Assembly: GCA_028284125.1 (NCBI GenBank)
Contig: JANQSI010000023.1
Span: 62,001-126,000, forward strand
DNA: 64,000 nucleotides
Origin: Cyclobacteriaceae bacterium
Lineage (GTDB): Bacteria > Bacteroidota > Bacteroidia > Cytophagales > Cyclobacteriaceae
Reading direction: 5' to 3'
The position numbers were made by a program, and so were the translations under genes. Below the pieces are notes generated by a model. That model had not been told where the DNA came from, did not search any database, and saw nothing but the letters and a program-made list of their open reading frames with translations. Numbering within the stretch: position 1 is the first letter of the stretch; every line of letters starts with the position of its first letter. This document shows positions 53,458 through 63,224 of the stretch, piece by piece.

Positions 53458-54348
53458 ATGTCGCGGTTGATAATGACTGCAGGGGTAACTCTGCTTGTGA
53501 GTGTAAGTGCGTTTAGTCAGCTTAAGAAGTTTTATATGATCAAGGATTCACCAACCTTTGATACGGTGGATTTTTATCTAAAAGCTACGGCTACTAATTG
53601 CCTTATCAATCAATCAACTGAAGACAAAAATCCATTAACTATTTATGGAAATCCGGACCTTGAGAAAATCAACCCGTCATTTAAAAACAAGGTCTACGAC
53701 AACACTTGCTACGCAAAGCTTGTACTGGATGAATACAGCTCTTCAAGCTTCAGCGACAGATTCACATTTGCCATGTCTCGAAAGACCGAGGAAAATGATT
53801 TCTGGAAGGTCAGTTTTGGTGATGATAAAATTTATCGTCTGAACCTCAATTACGGTTTTGGAAATGCGGACGTAAATCTCACCGGATCACCAGTTCAGAA
53901 ATTCAAACTGAGATCTGGTAGTGCAGATATTCTAGTCGGTTATGATAAAGGGGAAAGGAATCCGATCCGAATGGATACTTTTTATGTCAAGGCCGACTTT
54001 GGATCAATTGTGGCAAGACACATGGAGCTTTCTCGAGCCAAAAATGTAATCACAAAGATTGGATTCGGAAATGTGATGTTGGATTTTGCGAGAGGAGTAT
54101 CTGAAACATGCAAGGTGGATGCTTCTGTTGGAGCAGGAAACCTGGAAGTGGTACTTCCCGAAGAACAAACACCAATCATCATTTATGTTAGAGACTCACC
54201 ACTTTGCTCTATTCGCATGACAAAGGATTTCGAAGAGGTTGAAAAGAACGTTTATGTCAACCGGGCCTACGAAGTTGACGCTGATAATTTATTGACGTTC
54301 GACATAGATGTTGCGTTAGGTCAGGTCTACTTCAAATACGTCGACTGA
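53458..54348 (+). CDS. Hypothetical secreted protein with beta-helix-like (adhesin-type) repeats
   Basis: 296 residues with a signal peptide (ending VSAFSQ). The second half contains repeated strands of the pattern FGNADVNLTG, SGSADILVG, ADFGSIVARH, FGNVMLDF and GAGNLEVVLP, which resemble the toast-rack/DUF4097 beta-helix of envelope proteins. Two cysteines near the N-terminal part (TATNCLINQ and YDNTCYAK) might pair. Function unknown. It is 47 bp after dnaJ on the same strand. Confidence 0.55.
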   Translation: MSRLIMTAGVTLLVSVSAFSQLKKFYMIKDSPTFDTVDFYLKATATNCLINQSTEDKNPLTIYGNPDLEKINPSFKNKVYDNTCYAKLVLDEYSSSSFSDRFTFAMSRKTEENDFWKVSFGDDKIYRLNLNYGFGNADVNLTGSPVQKFKLRSGSADILVGYDKGERNPIRMDTFYVKADFGSIVARHMELSRAKNVITKIGFGNVMLDFARGVSETCKVDASVGAGNLEVVLPEEQTPIIIYVRDSPLCSIRMTKDFEEVEKNVYVNRAYEVDADNLLTFDIDVALGQVYFKYVD

Positions 54349-55008
54349 CTAATCCACATGTTTCAAGATACCCAGAACGAGCAGCAGTTGTGCTGCCGTG
54401 TAAGTGGACATAATCCATAACCCAGCGACCGGAATTTCCATATAGAATTTATTGATAGCTAGTATTGAGTCTGAAGCCACGAAAAGTAGACTTCCATACA
54501 ACACCCATCTGTAGCTTTCCTGCGATGTGATTCCTTCTCTAAGTCGTGCAGTTCCTGCCATAATACTAATTACAATTCCATAAATGAAAATTGGAATGGC
54601 CAAATCTCCAGCTTTGGGTATAAGAATGGCAAAAAGCACAAGTGCATACAATGCAAAAGGTAGAACCTTCAATACATCAAATCGAATATTCTGAAATGCA
54701 GATTTTTTAAGAACTACTATGTAAGTAATGTGAGCTAGCAGAAACAAACCCAATCCAATCATAAAAAACAATTGATCAGATTGATAAAGTAATGCCACAT
54801 CGCCCAACCAAGACAGCAAGATTGCTAGGCCAAGCAATAAGGTTTTAAGTGTTACTCTTCCCGAACTGTACTCTAAGATGTAGAAAAGCAATAAAGGCAT
54901 AAGTACCGGCTTGGTGAACCGATTCATATCACCGGAGGGGATCACTTGAGCCACCAGATTGGCTATTGAAAATACGATATATGCCCAAAAAATGATCTTA
55001 ACTCGCAT
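54349..55008 (-). CDS. Lysoplasmalogenase, YhhN/TMEM86 family
   Basis: 219 residues, about eight membrane helices. The family cleaves the vinyl-ether bond of lysoplasmalogens. Conserved acidic residues sit in membrane motifs: SWLGDVALL, LFLLAHITYI and LFVASDSILAINKF. It is followed (upstream on this strand, three bases away) by the MFS gene, so the two are probably co-transcribed. Confidence 0.8.
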   Translation of the reverse strand: MRVKIIFWAYIVFSIANLVAQVIPSGDMNRFTKPVLMPLLLFYILEYSSGRVTLKTLLLGLAILLSWLGDVALLYQSDQLFFMIGLGLFLLAHITYIVVLKKSAFQNIRFDVLKVLPFALYALVLFAILIPKAGDLAIPIFIYGIVISIMAGTARLREGITSQESYRWVLYGSLLFVASDSILAINKFYMEIPVAGLWIMSTYTAAQLLLVLGILKHVD

Positions 55009-55011
55009 TGC

Positions 55012-56154
55012 TTACTTTTTTCTGAAAAGAAGATAAATAAAAGCAAGAAATGCGAGCGAGCCAGAGCCGCCAAAAATTAGCGGAAGATTGTTAATATCTC
55101 CCTTGTAAATCAATCCTCCAAGAAGTGCTCCAGAGCCAATTCCAACCTCCAAGGCCATAAAAACGGTAGAAAAACCTCTCCCGCGAAATTGTTGAGGTGC
55201 AAGGTCGGTTGCCCAAGCGAAAATTGCCGGAGAAGAAAGTCCGTAACCTGCGCCTAGAATTAATGCGCCTGCGAACAATTCAAATGGTGAAGAGGCGAGA
55301 CCTGTTATAAAAGATCCTGTTCCAAGCGTAAGTGTTGCCACCATAAGAACGACCCTTCGTCCAAATCGATCTGAGAGTTTTCCACCAACCACCCTGGCAA
55401 CTAAGGAAGTGGAAGTGAAGTAAGCGAAAAATAACCCCTTGTTTGCCACACCTAGAGATTTACTTAAATCAGGAGCCAGTGAGATCGCTACCCCAAAAGA
55501 AAAAGTCACTAACATCATAACAATCGTCGGAGTTAGCACGGTAGGTTCATAAAGATCTGAGAAATTGATTTTTAAAAGAGAAGGTGAAAACTTCTGCCTA
55601 TCCTGGAGAGTTTCCTTCATCCCAAGCAAAACCAACACGGAAGATAGTGCCACAAATGCACTACTATAAAACAGCACGTCAATCGAAAAGTGTAATGCGA
55701 TTTCACCGCCAACATAGTTTCCGATTCCCATCCCTGTCATCCCAAAGAAACTAAGGATTCCCATGCCCTCACCTCTTCTATTTACCGGTGTGATGTCCGC
55801 AACATAGGCAGCAGTACCTGTTGGCTTAAACCCGGTAGAGAAGCCATGTAAGAACCGAATGAATAAGAAAGCATAAATGTTAAGGAAAAAAGGATAGAAA
55901 AGCGATACAATAGCCGTCACTGCTGCACCAACGACCATGACTGGAATTCTTCCCCAAGTATCGGTTAACTTCCCACTGAAGGGCCTGGAAATAAGCGCGG
56001 TAATGGTAAAAAACGTGATATGCAGCCCAATGTACTTTTCACCACCAAACGTTCGCATAAAGTCTGGCAGTTCTGGAAGCACCATGTTGAATGATCCGAA
56101 AAAAAGAAACGAACTAAGTGCAAGCAGCCAAAACTGCGGGGAATAATGTTTCAT
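55012..56154 (-). CDS. MFS transporter
   Basis: 380 residues with 12 predicted helices, a compact size. Motif A appears in both halves: SGKLTDTWGRIPVMV in loop 2-3 and GGKLSDRFGRRVVLM in loop 8-9. GEGMGILSFFGMTGMGIGNYVGGEIAL and DLAPQQFRGRGFSTVFMALEVGIGSGALLGG are other family-like stretches. Substrate unknown. It precedes the lysoplasmalogenase gene by three bases. Confidence 0.88.
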   Translation of the reverse strand: MKHYSPQFWLLALSSFLFFGSFNMVLPELPDFMRTFGGEKYIGLHITFFTITALISRPFSGKLTDTWGRIPVMVVGAAVTAIVSLFYPFFLNIYAFLFIRFLHGFSTGFKPTGTAAYVADITPVNRRGEGMGILSFFGMTGMGIGNYVGGEIALHFSIDVLFYSSAFVALSSVLVLLGMKETLQDRQKFSPSLLKINFSDLYEPTVLTPTIVMMLVTFSFGVAISLAPDLSKSLGVANKGLFFAYFTSTSLVARVVGGKLSDRFGRRVVLMVATLTLGTGSFITGLASSPFELFAGALILGAGYGLSSPAIFAWATDLAPQQFRGRGFSTVFMALEVGIGSGALLGGLIYKGDINNLPLIFGGSGSLAFLAFIYLLFRKK

Positions 56155-56201
56155 TTATGGAAAATCCAATTCACTTATGTGTTTCAATTTAAAGTCGACG
56201 A

Positions 56202-57300
56202 TTACTTGTCCGACATGGGCTCCTGTTGATGGAGAAGAAATGCCTTTATGAAATCGTTCAAATCTCCATCCAAAACATTTTGCACATCTGTCCTTTCAAA
56301 CCCAGTCCTGGCGTCTTTGATGAGCTTGTAAGGATGCAACACATAATTTCGAATTTGAGATCCAAAATCGATGGCTTTTTTCCCGGCTTCTATCTTGTCA
56401 CGCTCTTTGTTTCGCTTTTCAATTTCCAATTGATACAATTGAGATTTCAACATTTGCATGGCTCTTTCTCTGTTCGCTAGCTGTGAACGCTCTACCTGGC
56501 AAACCACGACTATTCCAGTTGGTTTGTGGGTGAGTTGAACTTTGGTTTCGACCTTGTTTACATTCTGACCACCAGCTCCACCTGATCTGGAAGTGTGTAA
56601 TTCTACATCTGATGGATTGATGTCTATTTCAATGGAATCGTCAACAACGGGGTAAACATAAACGGAAGCAAAGGATGTGTGCCTTCTGCCCCCACTGTCA
56701 AATGGAGAAATTCTTACCAACCGATGAACACCATTTTCTGATTTCAGATATCCGTAGGCCATTGGTCCCTCGAATTCTAGCGTGACTGATTTGACGCCAG
56801 CGACATCACCCGCCTGGAAATCTACCTCCCGGACTTTATATCCATTAGCTTCTCCCCACATGATGTACATCCGCATGAGGATACCTGCCCAATCATTACT
56901 TTCTGTCCCACCTGCTCCCGGATTGATCTGGAGCATGGCTGAAAGCTGATCTTCTTCCTCACTTAACATTTTTTTGAGCTCGAGCTCTTCAAGAAGCTTT
57001 AGGGCAGTGTCGTATTCCACCTGGACCTCCTCGTCTGTAGCTTCGCCTTCAACAGCAAACTCATACAGCGTTTCCACGTCTCCAAGTGACGTTTCGACTT
57101 TTTCATAGCTATCCGTCCATGTCTTGGCGACACGGATTTTCTTCATGGTTTTCTCAGCTTCTTCAGGATTACTCCAGAAATCTGGTTGGGCGGTTACAAG
57201 TTCTAATTCTTCGAGATTTTTCTTTCGACCTTCATAGTCAAAGGTACCCCCTCAAGGCATTAACACGAGCCTTTAAATCTTTCAGTTCTTCGTTTGTCAT
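56202..57300 (-). CDS. prfB: Peptide chain release factor 2, with programmed +1 frameshift
   Basis: The start ATG is at 57300. Twenty codons ([20 protein letters not shown]) run to an in-frame TGA at 57240-57238. The site reads AGG GGG TAC CTT TGA C; slipping +1 at CTT skips base 57240 and continues GAC TAT GAA, giving 365 residues in all. AGGGGG is the stimulating Shine-Dalgarno-like element and TGA C the regulatory stop, which RF2 itself reads. The body has the GGQ motif ([14 protein letters not shown]) and the SPF anticodon-like tripeptide ([18 protein letters not shown]). It releases peptides at UAA and UGA. A TATCTTCG box at 57328-57321 may be its -7 element. Confidence 0.96.
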
Positions 57301-57397
57301 TGGTTACATTGATGATGTCGCGAAGATAAAGAGTGCCCGCTTTATTCCCATTGTGCTGACCAGCTTTTCAAGTGGGATCTACAACTTATCGTAATTA

Positions 57398-59548
57398 TCA
57401 ACTTTCGTCCAACACCTCTTTGACTCTCTCAGGAAGAAACGGCATATGATAAAGTCTTTTACCTGTAAGCCGAGCAAATGCACTTGCTATTGCCCCACCT
57501 ATTGCTGGCAAAGAAGCCTCTCCTATTCCGGTTGGTGGAAGTGGAGAATCTACAAGTTTGACTTCAATAAGATCCGGAGATTCACTGTTTCTTAGCAGAT
57601 GGTAATCATTGAAGTTAGACTGTTCCACTGCTCCTCCTTTAAAAGATATTTTTTCCTTCAGCACACTGCTAATCCCCATAATTATCCCGCCTTCAATTTG
57701 TGCAATGGCATTGTTGGGTTGTACAATCAAACCAGCGTCCACTGCCATCCATACCTTTTCCACCTTTATTAGTCCTTTGCTTTTGTCTACTGAAACCTCA
57801 CAAACGCAGGCAGTGATCGCACTTCGCTCACAAAAACTAAAGCCCTTAGCTCGACCACTTTCAGTGGGCGATCCCCAATCACTGATTTTTACAACCTCAT
57901 CGATCACTTTGAGCGCTCGAGTATCTGAAATCATTTCGCGACGAAATTCCACAGGGTCTTTTCCGGCTTCTTCTGCGAGTTCATCTACGAATGCCTCGAT
58001 AGCAAATTTGTTCGCGCCATGACCTTCAGCGCGCCATGAACATGTTCGAACGGGTTCATCCAGATATTTCGCCTCAATTTTCTTATTCGGAATATCATAA
58101 AAAGGCAATGCAGACCCTGTGCTAATCAGCGCCCTTCCCGGACCGATCGTAGCATATTTCCAAGAATCAATCCTTCCTCGATTATCCAGTGCCGCTTCCA
58201 TTCGCTGTAAGGTTGCGGGCCTGAACATCCCAGCGGCAAGATCATCTTCACGCATCCAAATAAGCTTGACAGGTTTTGTCACCTTCATCGCAATCTGACA
58301 CGCCTCAATCATGGTGTCACGTTTAGTACGCCGACCAAAGCCTCCACCTAAATAGCATCTGTAGACAGTGATAGCTGACTCTTCCAACCCCAATGTTTTG
58401 GCTGCATCCCTTAAAACACTATCTGGAGCTTGAGTTCCTATCCAGATTTCAGCGGATTGTTTGTCTTCCGCCAAAGCCACTGTGACATTAAGTGGTTCCA
58501 TTTGTGAATGGTAAGTGAAATCATTGTAGAAGTCCGCAGAAACTCTAAGCATACTCCTGGAAGGTCTGAATCCATTCCCTTTTTCCTCTACTACTCTCGT
58601 TTCAAGATCCGAACTTTCCAATCTTTCCGCATACTTCCCCAGTGCCTTTTCACTATTGAACCCTTTGGTTTTTGCGTCCACTTCCCAGTCTATAACCAAT
58701 TGATTTTTTGCTTTCAGCGCATCTTCAAGAGTGCTTGCTACTACCGCCACACCATTTTCCAAAACCATAATGTCCTCGACACCTTCCAGATTCATAATTT
58801 CACTTTTATTCTTCAGGCGTGGTTTAGAGTCAAAAACAGGGCCATGATCTACAAGCGCATACAAACGATCTTTGACCGCCATGTCCAATGAATACTTAGC
58901 CTCACCAGCCACTTTTTCTGGGAAATCTCTTCTTTGAACGCTCCTTCCAATAATGTTAAATTCATCGGAAGACTTCAAATCTTTTTCTGTCACGTCAGGC
59001 AAAGCCTCAGGCAAGGAGCCAAGTTCTACCAACTCACCATAGCTCATAGAACGTCCGGACCCTCGATGATACACAGACCCATTTTCGCAATGTGTTTGAT
59101 TTGGTTTGACTTCCCATAGCGTAGCTGCCATTAGTTGAATCGTCTTTCTCACCTGAGCCCCGGCTAAGCGCAATTTCATGTGATATCCTTCTACTGCATA
59201 GCTCCCTACAATGGCCATCATATTTCGAAACCCCCATCCATCATGACCATAAATATCTGAGTCAATTGGACTGTCTTCTATCTTTACCTTTTCCCATTCT
59301 ATTTCCAATTCCTCAGCCACAATTACAGGCAATGCGGTCATTGATCCCTGGCCCATTTCTGCCGCAGGATTATAAATGGTGACCGTTCCATCAGTTCCAA
59401 TGCGAACCCAAGCATTGACCGGAATTTCTTTTGTCCCATTTCGTGAAGGAACGGAGCACATTTGACCGATTGACCCTATGCTTATCAGAAAAGTAAGCCC
59501 ACCGCCTACTTTTAAAAACTTCCTGCGATTGATTGTCATTTCTTTCAT
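57398..59548 (-). CDS. Molybdenum hydroxylase, large molybdopterin-binding subunit (IorB/CoxL-like)
   Basis: 716 residues. It has a Tat signal ([19 protein letters not shown]), so it folds with its cofactor in the cytoplasm and is exported. Xanthine dehydrogenase-like aldehyde oxidase blocks: [69 protein letters not shown] and [34 protein letters not shown]. It is closest to the isoquinoline 1-oxidoreductase beta-type with no FAD subunit. It overlaps the iron-sulfur subunit gene by four bases. The substrate is unknown. Confidence 0.9.
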   Translation of the reverse strand: MKEMTINRRKFLKVGGGLTFLISIGSIGQMCSVPSRNGTKEIPVNAWVRIGTDGTVTIYNPAAEMGQGSMTALPVIVAEELEIEWEKVKIEDSPIDSDIYGHDGWGFRNMMAIVGSYAVEGYHMKLRLAGAQVRKTIQLMAATLWEVKPNQTHCENGSVYHRGSGRSMSYGELVELGSLPEALPDVTEKDLKSSDEFNIIGRSVQRRDFPEKVAGEAKYSLDMAVKDRLYALVDHGPVFDSKPRLKNKSEIMNLEGVEDIMVLENGVAVVASTLEDALKAKNQLVIDWEVDAKTKGFNSEKALGKYAERLESSDLETRVVEEKGNGFRPSRSMLRVSADFYNDFTYHSQMEPLNVTVALAEDKQSAEIWIGTQAPDSVLRDAAKTLGLEESAITVYRCYLGGGFGRRTKRDTMIEACQIAMKVTKPVKLIWMREDDLAAGMFRPATLQRMEAALDNRGRIDSWKYATIGPGRALISTGSALPFYDIPNKKIEAKYLDEPVRTCSWRAEGHGANKFAIEAFVDELAEEAGKDPVEFRREMISDTRALKVIDEVVKISDWGSPTESGRAKGFSFCERSAITACVCEVSVDKSKGLIKVEKVWMAVDAGLIVQPNNAIAQIEGGIIMGISSVLKEKISFKGGAVEQSNFNDYHLLRNSESPDLIEVKLVDSPLPPTGIGEASLPAIGGAIASAFARLTGKRLYHMPFLPERVKEVLDES

Positions 59549-60012
59549 GATGCGTTTCTTTCGGATTCGACAATCTTTTCAATGGCCTTATTGATTCTGT
59601 AATAGGTGCCGCATCGACAAAGTACCTGGTCCATGCTTTTTTTAATCTCGCTCAATGATGGCTTGGGGTTTTTATCCAACAGAGCGGCTGCCTGCATGAG
59701 CTGACCAGATTGGCAATAGCCGCATTGGGGAACTTGATCTTCAATCCAAACTTCCTGCAATGGATGTAACACTTCTTTCGAGAGGCCTTCAATAGTTGTC
59801 ACCGAGCGTCCTTCAAGCGCAGCAACAAAAGTCATACACGCTTTAACCGGAGAACCATCCAGGTGAACTGTACAAGCCCCGCATTGGGCAATTCCGCATC
59901 CATACTTGGTCCCAGTTAACTCCAGATATTCTCGTAGATACCAGAGCAGCTTGGTGTCTCGTTCGACTTCTGCTGTTTGCTTTTCGCCGTTCAGTTGAAA
60001 TGTAACTTTCAC
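59545..60012 (-). CDS. Molybdenum hydroxylase, (2Fe-2S) small subunit
   Basis: 155 residues from GTG 60012. It carries two [2Fe-2S] clusters for the large subunit: the plant-ferredoxin type in [16 protein letters not shown] (with a further Cys in KACMTF) and the second type in QCGYCQSGQ and [10 protein letters not shown]. It passes electrons to an external acceptor, since no FAD subunit is encoded. It overlaps the large-subunit gene by four bases, as expected for a translated pair. The N-terminus has no signal peptide, so it is likely co-exported with the Tat-tagged partner. Confidence 0.93.
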   Translation of the reverse strand: MKVTFQLNGEKQTAEVERDTKLLWYLREYLELTGTKYGCGIAQCGACTVHLDGSPVKACMTFVAALEGRSVTTIEGLSKEVLHPLQEVWIEDQVPQCGYCQSGQLMQAAALLDKNPKPSLSEIKKSMDQVLCRCGTYYRINKAIEKIVESERNAS

Positions 60013-60119
60013 AATTAAAAATTTTGAAAGTCAACTTATGGACTTGATGCAAAAGCAGTGAAATGTTTAATTAATCACTCTGATGGATTAATTAATCAGC
60101 CACCAAAAAATATGAAGAG

Positions 60120-62708
60120 CTACTCTACTCTCAGGCCAGTAACCGGATTGGATTTTGCAGGAACCAAAACTGCATTCGTGATCATGATGAGTGAAACAAT
60201 CATCACAAATAAACCACTTGCCACGCTTGCCAAAATAGATACTTCCACTCGATAGAAATAAATGGTGTCGAGAACAAAATCGGCAATGAAGTAACCTAAA
60301 ACACAGCCAAGAACAAATGATACGGAAAGTACAATCGTAAATGAATGATTGATCGTAAAAATCAGTTCTTTAATGGATGCGCCAAGAACTTTTCTGATGC
60401 TCACTTCTTTCGTTCTCCTTGCGATGTTGAGTTTTGCCAAAGAGAAAATACCAATGACGCTGAGCAATCCACCCAGGATGGCCATAGCCAGGAATACTTT
60501 GTAAATACTGTCACTCTGGCTTGAACCGTTTCCTATCGATACATCTCTTTGAAACTGGCCAGGGTATGGTTCATCTATGTTGGCACTCCAAATAGATGTT
60601 AACTTCTCATTCACTTCCTGGAGATCTCCATGGGTGGTTTTTACAACCAAATGGGGTAATTCTTCCTGCCTATCCAGCGCGAAAATAATTGGTCGAACTT
60701 CTGAGCTCTTGAACACATTGAAGATGATATCCGTTGTGACACCAACGATGGTTTTTGAAATACCTCCGACCTTTACCACTTGATTTACAGGATCTTCTCC
60801 TTCAAAATACTGTCTGGCGAATTCTTGATTAACCAAAATGGAATTTTGACGATCGAATTCACTATCGTCAATAAATCCACGACCGGAAGTAATCTTCACA
60901 TTCATAAAATCCAGATAGCCCGATCCCACGGAATAGTAGCGCACGTCATAATTAGATGTATCCATTTCAAGCATGATTTCGTCGCTGAAACGTCCATAGT
61001 TTGCCAGGTGGTGACGTGTACTTGAGATACTTACACCAGGTATTTGTTCTATCCTTGGCTTTATTGTGACATGGTGAGTTGAGTCTGTCACGGGCAAGTG
61101 AATAATTCCTTCATTTTGATAGCCCAACTCTAATTGATCCAAGAAATCGGAGTTGAGTGAAAAACTGATTGCTGTGACTAAAATGGTAATTGAAATGCTA
61201 TACTGAGCCACGGTCAGCACTTTATTCAACAAACTGACACCTTTAAGTTTTACCGACTTTCTAAGAATTGCGACCGGCTGAAATTTCCATGCGTATAAAG
61301 CTGGAAGTAAGCCTGAAATCAAAGTAGTGAAAACGAGGAATGAAGCAGCAAAAAGTGATATACCCAGCAGGTTAACATCTTTAAGCAAAAAGGACTCACC
61401 TTCAAAAAGGCTCATGAATCCATTCGAGATCGTATTGGACATCAACATCCCAATACTGAAGGATATGGCACTTATCATCCCAATCTCAAACAGAAACTGA
61501 ATGAAGATTTGTTTACCTCGTGAACCCAATGTTTTACGAATACCTATTTCTTTAAGTCTTTTGGCAATCAATGCCATAGAAGTGTTGGCAAGGTTGAAGC
61601 ATGCAACAAAAAATATCAACAAAGCCAAAACGCCGAGGATCATTGTTGCTGAAATGGGAAGCCGATCATTGGTATAAGATCGCGTCAATTCATCCTCTGA
61701 AATCAAAGAACTTCTAAAAGGAACCAACTCGAAATGATCTATTTTGAATTCTTCATGGGCTTCATTTTGTCTGCCGATATACGAATTAATAATGGAAATA
61801 ACTTCCTCTTCTTGCCCTGGATTTATCTCTAAGTAATGACCCACGTAAGCCTGGTTTCCCCAATCGTTTTGCTCAATATTCAGTGAATTGAAATAATCAT
61901 CCCGGTTTATAAGAACTCCGAAATAAAAACTGGTATTTAATGGTAGATCTTCAAATACACCTCCGACTATAACGTCTAGCCTTCGGTTGTTTCTCAGATA
62001 GATCGTCAACTCTTTTCCCAGCGCCATTTCATTGCCAAAATATCTTTTCGCAGAGGGTTTTGTGAGGTAGACCATTGGGCGCTTTCCCAGATCTGCGAAA
62101 GAACCGTACCAGAGTGGAATGTCAAACATCTCAAAGAAATCAGTGGAAACCACAGCTACTCCATCTTCAAAAAAATCGGCTCCACTTTTAATAGTCATTA
62201 ATCGATCATAGTAGCTGCTTACTTTGGTTATCCCACTGATCTCGTTTCGTAGATTGTTATCCATTGCTAGCGGAGAAAGTTCATTCCTCCGCTCGCGGTT
62301 ATTCTCTATAGTCATTGCATGTATCCGATAGATCTTTTCTGTGTTGGGGTAGAAAGAATCGAATTCAATGTTATAGGCCTGGAAAGTATAAGCGAAAATG
62401 CAGACACCTATGGCACAACTTAATCCTACAACATTGATGAGCATGGACCATTTGTTTTTCCATGAATGTCTAATGGCCAATTTGATATATGATTTAAAAA
62501 GTGATCCCATTGTATTTGAGCGTTTTGAAATTTTTAAAGGAATTAAGGATAGTGCATCCATCAGAAAATAAATGTTCGCCTTGACTCGACCCTTCTCTTC
62601 CACCCTTTCCGCGAATAACTCCTCAAAATCTCCTTGCACATCATCTAACCGACGTGAAGGACAGCAGAGATTTAGGGTTTTTCTTAGAAAGTGATTCGGC
62701 CTATTCAT
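60120..62708 (-). CDS. Orphan ABC permease, FtsX/MacB type
   Basis: 862 residues. A shorter prefix domain (LNLCCPSRRLDDVQGDFEELFAERVEEKG) is followed by TM1 (about 90), a periplasmic domain, FtsX module 1 with KEIGIRKTLGS, a second periplasmic domain, FtsX module 2 with KEVSIRKVLGA, and the tail NPVTGLRVE. Its start lies one base after the PadR stop. The prefix is distinctly different from those of the three other permeases here. No ATPase is nearby. Confidence 0.87.
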   Translation of the reverse strand: MNRPNHFLRKTLNLCCPSRRLDDVQGDFEELFAERVEEKGRVKANIYFLMDALSLIPLKISKRSNTMGSLFKSYIKLAIRHSWKNKWSMLINVVGLSCAIGVCIFAYTFQAYNIEFDSFYPNTEKIYRIHAMTIENNRERRNELSPLAMDNNLRNEISGITKVSSYYDRLMTIKSGADFFEDGVAVVSTDFFEMFDIPLWYGSFADLGKRPMVYLTKPSAKRYFGNEMALGKELTIYLRNNRRLDVIVGGVFEDLPLNTSFYFGVLINRDDYFNSLNIEQNDWGNQAYVGHYLEINPGQEEEVISIINSYIGRQNEAHEEFKIDHFELVPFRSSLISEDELTRSYTNDRLPISATMILGVLALLIFFVACFNLANTSMALIAKRLKEIGIRKTLGSRGKQIFIQFLFEIGMISAISFSIGMLMSNTISNGFMSLFEGESFLLKDVNLLGISLFAASFLVFTTLISGLLPALYAWKFQPVAILRKSVKLKGVSLLNKVLTVAQYSISITILVTAISFSLNSDFLDQLELGYQNEGIIHLPVTDSTHHVTIKPRIEQIPGVSISSTRHHLANYGRFSDEIMLEMDTSNYDVRYYSVGSGYLDFMNVKITSGRGFIDDSEFDRQNSILVNQEFARQYFEGEDPVNQVVKVGGISKTIVGVTTDIIFNVFKSSEVRPIIFALDRQEELPHLVVKTTHGDLQEVNEKLTSIWSANIDEPYPGQFQRDVSIGNGSSQSDSIYKVFLAMAILGGLLSVIGIFSLAKLNIARRTKEVSIRKVLGASIKELIFTINHSFTIVLSVSFVLGCVLGYFIADFVLDTIYFYRVEVSILASVASGLFVMIVSLIMITNAVLVPAKSNPVTGLRVE

Positions 62709-62709
62709 C

Positions 62710-63054
62710 CTATTTGGTCGAGAATACCTGAAATACGCCTTCGGGAATATTTTCCCAAAGACTCTTTCTCGTGTCCATCACTTCTTTGAGAGCATTTTGT
62801 CCGGCATTGGTTACAGAGAAATATCGCTTGGGTTTACCTCCACGTGTTTTGGTTGCCTCACCCAGTCTGGAAGTCAAGAAACCTTTGTCTTCAAGCCTGT
62901 AAAGACCGGTATGCAAAGCCCCCATACTTACTTTTCGATTGAGACGAGATTCGATTTCTTTTTTGATTGCAAGTCCGTATGCTCCTTCATTGAGGATGCC
63001 AATAGTGAGCATGACGATCTCTTCGAACTCTCCAATGTTATTTCTGGTACTCAT
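62710..63054 (-). CDS. PadR family transcriptional regulator
   Basis: 114 residues with winged-helix elements IGEFEEIVMLTIGILNEGAYGLAIKKEIE, KVSMGALHTGLYRLEDKGFLTSR and the wing TRGGKPKRYFSVTNAG. It differs from the two other PadR proteins in wing residues (TRGGKPKR instead of AERGGRRK). The gene runs one base into the permease. A perfect 19-bp inverted repeat lies right upstream, as expected for self-repression by a dimer. Confidence 0.9.
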   Translation of the reverse strand: MSTRNNIGEFEEIVMLTIGILNEGAYGLAIKKEIESRLNRKVSMGALHTGLYRLEDKGFLTSRLGEATKTRGGKPKRYFSVTNAGQNALKEVMDTRKSLWENIPEGVFQVFSTK

Positions 63055-63056
63055 TG

Positions 63057-63128
63057 TTATTTTCTAATTGCAGGTTTAATACGAGGCAAATGTAAAAGAG
63101 TTTCATTTTACCTGCAATTAGAAAATAA
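63057..63128. promoter_or_regulatory. Perfect 19-bp inverted repeat upstream of padR
   Basis: Arms TTATTTTCTAATTGCAGGT (63057-63075) and ACCTGCAATTAGAAAATAA (63110-63128) are exact reverse complements across a 34-base spacer. The left arm lies two bases from the padR start codon, so the region is the promoter and probable operator of this cassette. Confidence 0.65.
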
Positions 63129-63224
63129 TTATAAGACGAATTTGATTGGCAGAAAGAAAATTTCAGTTAACTACTTCTACAAAGTAGAATGATTCTTGAA
63201 GTTCCTCAGAGTTCGTGGATCCTA

